Source of the DNA: Aldehydirespirator sp965200005
GTDB lineage: Bacteria; Actinomycetota; Acidimicrobiia; Acidimicrobiales; Aldehydirespiratoraceae
Assembly (NCBI GenBank): GCA_965200005.1
Contig: OZ241331.1
Span: 1,364,001 to 1,428,000, forward strand
Direction: 5' to 3'
Length of the DNA stretch: 64,000 bases
Position 1 is the stretch's first letter. Every line of letters starts with the position of its first letter. A model generated the notes under the pieces. The model made no database searches. It saw only the letters and a program-made list of their open reading frames with translations, and had not been told where the DNA came from. Positions 61,064 to 64,000 of the stretch are shown here, one piece after another. The position numbers were made by a program, and so were the translations under genes.

Positions 61064-62563
61064 GTGGTTGTGGGTCTCGTGCGATGGGCACGTTGGAGCA
61101 TGACGCTCCGACGCGTCATCAAACGCATCGCCTTGGCACTACTCGTGGTTCTGTTGCTCAGTTGCTCGGGCTCGTCCAGCGACAACAGCTTGCTTGGATG
61201 CTACTACTCTGCATTGAGCAACACCCGGGATCTCGGCGAGACCAGCAGAACCGGAGATGCGGATGTTGACGCTGCCTACGACACTTACCTGGTTGCTCAA
61301 GAGGCAACTCGGGAAGCCGCTAGCGCTCACGACGTCGCCAAAGAAGCTACTGAGAACGATCAAGCTGCAGACCTGGCGACTGCCCGGGCGGAATTTGACA
61401 GTGCCCGCGACGCGGCCGACGCTGCCTATGACGCCTACCGAGACGCCCTGGCGCTACACAAAGCTCTTCATGCGTTAGACACGCTTTTTGCCGAAGCGCT
61501 CGGCGTCACCGTTGAAGAAGTTGTCGCAGCCGAAAATGCGGTCTATGGCTCCGTGTACTCCAACCGCCACGAACGTGCCTTCGAAACACAGCGGGGAGGA
61601 TCACGCGTTGTGCTTTTGGGCGACTTCGCAGAGGCCCAGGGCATTTCAATCAAAGACGCCCAAACTACCCTCGGAGTCGCTTACGCTGAAGCTTCCATCG
61701 CTACCGCTTACGTCATCATTGACAACTACGATTCCTGGATCGCTGAGGCACTTGGTGTATCCCTCGACGATCGCTCTGCCTCGGGACCTGCTGCGGCTGT
61801 CGCTGACACGCTCGGGTTACCGCTGGAAGCCGTCTCTGAGGCAATCGATGCCGCGTTTAGCGCCTCGCTAATGAACGATGCCAAAGCACTCGTCGACTCT
61901 GAGGCGACATACGCTGCCGTGCTTGCCGAGGTTCTTCAAGTGCCCGTCGAAGTCGTCGCATCCCAAGCTGCTTACTCTCTCAGTTGGAGCGACAGTGATC
62001 GTGCTCGTCACGACCACGCGCGACTCGCGGAAGCACTTGGCGCGCCTATCGCAGAAGTCGCCAAAGCATCCGAGGTCGCCGAGAGCGCTGCCGACATAAA
62101 TCCTTATGGCGACGCCACACAGGACGCTGCCATGGTTGCTCTGATCGCTGAAGAGCTAGATGTGACATCAGACACGATTGAAGCCGCGTTTGAGGCCACA
62201 GACCATGACGACCTCTTCAACGAAACCGACGGGGCTATGCGCCTCGGTGTGCCAGTCAAGGCCTACACGGCCGCCAGGACTTTCGCCTCTATGAGCTTCT
62301 TTGTTGAAACGCACGATGTCTTCGAAGCGACACTGCTTGAGACGCTCAACGTGACTCGGGATGACCTAGACGCTCTAGCCGAAGTCGTGGGAGTCACTCC
62401 GAGACAAGCAGAGCTTGCTGAGGCTCTTGGAGTGACGACAAAGGCCGCTGCGGAGGCATGGCATGAAACATCAACGACCTACTACGCCACAATGAGAGAC
62501 CACTATCAACTTGAAGCCGCCCGCCACATCAAAGAAGCCGACCTACTCAACGCCTGTCTATAG
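61064..62563 (+). CDS. Lipoprotein of repeated LAEALGV-type motifs (member C, intact)
   Basis: About 499 residues. Signal peptide and lipobox LLVVLLLSC, then LLGCYYSALSNTRDLGE, an Ala/Asp-rich helical stretch (ARAEFDSARDAADAAYD), and about nine copies of a motif [LF]AExLGVxxxxV/I with helix-loop-helix spacing, for example LFAEALGVTVEEV, LAEVLQVPVEVVA and LAEALGVTTKAAA. It ends EADLLNACL. Besides the lipid-bearing Cys there are only two Cys, near the two ends, so a disulfide could close the chain. Starts: ATG 60983 gives the longest frame, ATG 61100 the most standard signal peptide; GTG 61064 aligns with members A and B. Unknown family. Confidence 0.75.
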   Translation: MVVGLVRWARWSMTLRRVIKRIALALLVVLLLSCSGSSSDNSLLGCYYSALSNTRDLGETSRTGDADVDAAYDTYLVAQEATREAASAHDVAKEATENDQAADLATARAEFDSARDAADAAYDAYRDALALHKALHALDTLFAEALGVTVEEVVAAENAVYGSVYSNRHERAFETQRGGSRVVLLGDFAEAQGISIKDAQTTLGVAYAEASIATAYVIIDNYDSWIAEALGVSLDDRSASGPAAAVADTLGLPLEAVSEAIDAAFSASLMNDAKALVDSEATYAAVLAEVLQVPVEVVASQAAYSLSWSDSDRARHDHARLAEALGAPIAEVAKASEVAESAADINPYGDATQDAAMVALIAEELDVTSDTIEAAFEATDHDDLFNETDGAMRLGVPVKAYTAARTFASMSFFVETHDVFEATLLETLNVTRDDLDALAEVVGVTPRQAELAEALGVTTKAAAEAWHETSTTYYATMRDHYQLEAARHIKEADLLNACL

Positions 62564-62578
62564 GGCAGTCGCCTAGCG

Positions 62579-62770
62579 TCAATGGTGCTGAGCAGCTGTC
62601 TGCTCTTTGAGCCCCGCCACACACCGATCCGTGTGATTCCTGAGGGCCTCGGTACTGCTCTCGATGCGATCTGCGAGTTTGTCAATGCGGCGATAGATGA
62701 TCACCCCGTGCAGACTAAGTAGAACACCAACCAGTCCAATCAAGGCTGCTATCAGTTCCGTGTCTGTCAT
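62579..62770 (-). CDS. Short coiled-coil membrane protein, paralog of the 58.1-kb gene
   Basis: 63 residues: MTDTELIAALIGLVGVLLSL is one membrane helix, then YRRIDKLADRIESSTEALRN and HTDRCVAGLKEQ, matching MEETEVIVALIGLIGVLELI and HTDRCVAALKEQ of the longer gene. It has lost most of the 11-residue repeats. AGGAG lies 7 bases before ATG 62770 and a GACGC/GCGTC hairpin (62799-62811) in the leader is conserved with the paralog. Convergent with member C, 15 bp away. Confidence 0.75.
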   Translation of the reverse strand: MTDTELIAALIGLVGVLLSLHGVIIYRRIDKLADRIESSTEALRNHTDRCVAGLKEQTAAQHH

Positions 62771-63008
62771 TCTTGCGCTCCTAGCTGAGTTCGTTCGTGA
62801 CGCCGTGCGTCGTTGTCATCGCGAGGCCCGAGGCAATGGGCGCTGCCTTAGCGCAACAGTTGGTTAGAGGACTAACCATGCATTCCAGTATGATTTCCGC
62901 TCGTTTCAACTAGGCGGCGAGAGTTTAGAGGCTGTTACCGCACATTGGCTCCAAGGTCGGCCCCGGAAGCGAGCGGCAGCGTTGATGCACTCACGGACAA
63001 AACGTGTG
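62771..63008. promoter_or_regulatory. Upstream region of the short coiled-coil gene, with leader hairpin and operator-like repeat
   Basis: Contains the hairpin GACGC-CGT-GCGTC, a perfect inverted repeat TGGTTAG-AGGA-CTAACCA (62861-62878) and motif copy 4. Unlike copies 1-3 no lipoprotein gene follows on the plus strand, so one may have been lost. The rest up to 63008 shows no gene. Confidence 0.55.
62875..62910 (+). repeat. Conserved intergenic motif, copy 4
   Basis: ACCATGCATTCCAGTATG then ATTTCCGCTCGTTTCAAC, matching copy 1 over about 35 bp, in the duplicated control region. Confidence 0.7.
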
Positions 63009-64000
63009 CTAGAGGCCGGCGGCTATGCCGATTAGGGCTCTTGGGTCGGCGGCGCCTGCTAGGGAGCCGTGTTCGGTCACTTCGATGAGGTGAGCGTGGC
63101 CGAAGCTGCTGGGATCATTCTCGACTAGAGCAGTGTGATGGCCTCGGACTGCAAGCGGTTCGTGCCAGCCAGTAGCGGCGTCTTCGATCAGCACACGACG
63201 GGTCTGGCCTGGCTTCCAGGTAGCGAACCCGACCCCATAGTCGTCGGGGGCTAGCACCCATCGGGGAGCGCGGATCGCGACACCCACGGATTGGCCGAGG
63301 CCAAGAGTGCGAGCCAGTATCTGCAGCAGGATTTGGGGTTGCGAGTCGCCGCCCATCGTGCCGACCACCTGCCGTAGCGAACCGTCCGGGTTGGTGACGA
63401 GCGCAGGTGACAGGGTGTGCGGGGGCCGCTTCCCGGGCTGATACATCGCTGGGTGGCCGTCTTCCAGACTGAAGCCAATACCGCGGTCATGCAAGAAGAT
63501 GCCCGTGGAACCGCACACAATGTGAGCACCAAAACCGCTGGCATTTGAGTTGATTAGCGACACGCCCATGCCGTCACCATCAACGGCACACAGATACGTG
63601 GTGTCGCCGTTGTGTACTGGGAACTCAACGTTGGCAGCTTGGTTGGGGTCGATGGCTGCCCGGCGTGGCTCAAGGCGGCTGGGTGCCACGAGAGCCTCGC
63701 CATCGGCCCCGTCGAACAGCACGGCGGTGCGGTCGTAGGCCGCTTGGGATGCCGCTTCAATGAGAAGGTGTGCCCACAGGTCATCGTCGGTGTCTGGGAG
63801 GTTGAGCCCGTCTGCAATCCGGGCCCCCGCGAGCGTTAGGTATCCCTGTGAGCTCGGCGGAACAGTCCAGAGGCGGTGCCCGAACGCATCCACGCACACC
63901 GGTTCGACCCAGCGAGCGATCGGTCGCGACAGGTCATCTTCGGTGTATTCGCCGTCCCCTACCTCAAGCAGGCACTCACCGAACTCTCCGCCGTAGAAGC
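63009..64000 (-). CDS. Gamma-glutamyltransferase family protein, N-terminus outside window
   Basis: The frame enters from the window end and stops at 63009. It covers the C-terminal catalytic part of a gamma-glutamyltranspeptidase: WTVPPSSQGYLTLAG, the nucleophile region GDTTYLCAVDGDGMGVSL (the Thr exposed by autoprocessing is in DTTYL), FGAHIVCGSTGIFLHDRG and VGTMGGDSQPQILLQILA. The enzyme hydrolyses or transfers gamma-glutamyl groups, for example from glutathione; some relatives act on other amides. About 330 codons are present. Confidence 0.9.
   Translation of the reverse strand, partial: FYGGEFGECLLEVGDGEYTEDDLSRPIARWVEPVCVDAFGHRLWTVPPSSQGYLTLAGARIADGLNLPDTDDDLWAHLLIEAASQAAYDRTAVLFDGADGEALVAPSRLEPRRAAIDPNQAANVEFPVHNGDTTYLCAVDGDGMGVSLINSNASGFGAHIVCGSTGIFLHDRGIGFSLEDGHPAMYQPGKRPPHTLSPALVTNPDGSLRQVVGTMGGDSQPQILLQILARTLGLGQSVGVAIRAPRWVLAPDDYGVGFATWKPGQTRRVLIEDAATGWHEPLAVRGHHTALVENDPSSFGHAHLIEVTEHGSLAGAADPRALIGIAAGL

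Noticed and set aside
58658..62910. Conserved intergenic motif considered as a transposon end or MITE
   Set aside because: No terminal inverted repeats or target duplications are seen at copy borders; duplication together with genes explains it better, though a dispersed repeat is not fully excluded.
1..64000. Stop-codon reassignment (TAG read as an amino acid) suggested by the ABC ATPase
   Set aside because: TAG ends several intact genes here (for example psuG at 1536 and the acyl-CoA ligase at 6238), so general reassignment is unlikely.
1..64000. tRNA, rRNA or CRISPR loci
   Set aside because: Gene-free gaps are short and none showed a tRNA cloverleaf pattern, rRNA sequence or regularly spaced repeats by eye; a covariance search would be needed to be certain.

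Overview
The window reads as a high-GC actinobacterial chromosome segment. I favour a member of the Acidimicrobiia, but this is an inference from gene style (many GTG starts, frequent 4-bp ATGA/GTGA gene overlaps, AddAB-type recombination nuclease, classical menaquinone genes, form II CO-dehydrogenase-like genes, acyl-CoA chemistry) and not from a phylogenetic marker. No rRNA, tRNA, CRISPR array or replication origin was seen.

Layout. 0-11.3 kb: an acyl-CoA ligase cut by the window edge, pseudouridine-phosphate glycosidase, a cytochrome P450, a three-gene VapBC-type locus, enoyl-CoA hydratase and a second acyl-CoA ligase, a YeiH-type exporter, and an operon of two fold-type-II PLP enzymes plus a MarR regulator. 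11.2-18.3 kb: an AddA/AddB-like helicase-nuclease pair. 18.3-22.6 kb: a lectin/L,D-transpeptidase exported protein and a small defence islet (AbiE-type toxin-antitoxin, frameshifted Mrr). 22.6-29.2 kb: menaquinone genes menF-menD-menH-menC, with menF carrying a MerR-like N-terminal domain. 29.2-34.5 kb: a histidine phosphatase, a nucleotidyltransferase and a small-large-medium molybdenum hydroxylase operon of the form II CO-dehydrogenase type. 34.5-44.2 kb: a structured intergenic stretch and a membrane protein, then a minus-strand block of MacB/FtsX-like ABC transporter, NarL-type two-component system, and 2-oxoacid dehydrogenase E2 and fused E1. 44.3-49.9 kb: SDR, Ldh2/VOC/Lrp operon and a phytanoyl-CoA dioxygenase-like protein.

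49.9-63.0 kb is an accessory cell-surface region: an IS3-family element, two secreted FN3-SLH proteins (one with ten FN3 domains, broken twice), three tandem lipoprotein paralogs built from a repeated LAEALGV-type motif, and small membrane-anchored coiled-coil proteins. A conserved intergenic motif occurs four times among the lipoprotein and coiled-coil genes. I regard this last cassette as the best candidate for an undescribed system. The window ends inside a gamma-glutamyltransferase gene.

An unusual theme is gene interruption. At least five genes carry a lesion that can be reconstructed from the flanking frames or from a paralog: mrr, an ABC ATPase with TAG at its A-loop Tyr, the large FN3-SLH gene twice, and one lipoprotein gene. 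Three more have likely frame problems near the 3' end or at a fusion joint (marR, a membrane protein, the E1 fusion). Some may be consensus errors in the assembly; the 11-bp tandem duplication in the FN3-SLH gene looks like a real and possibly reversible mutation.
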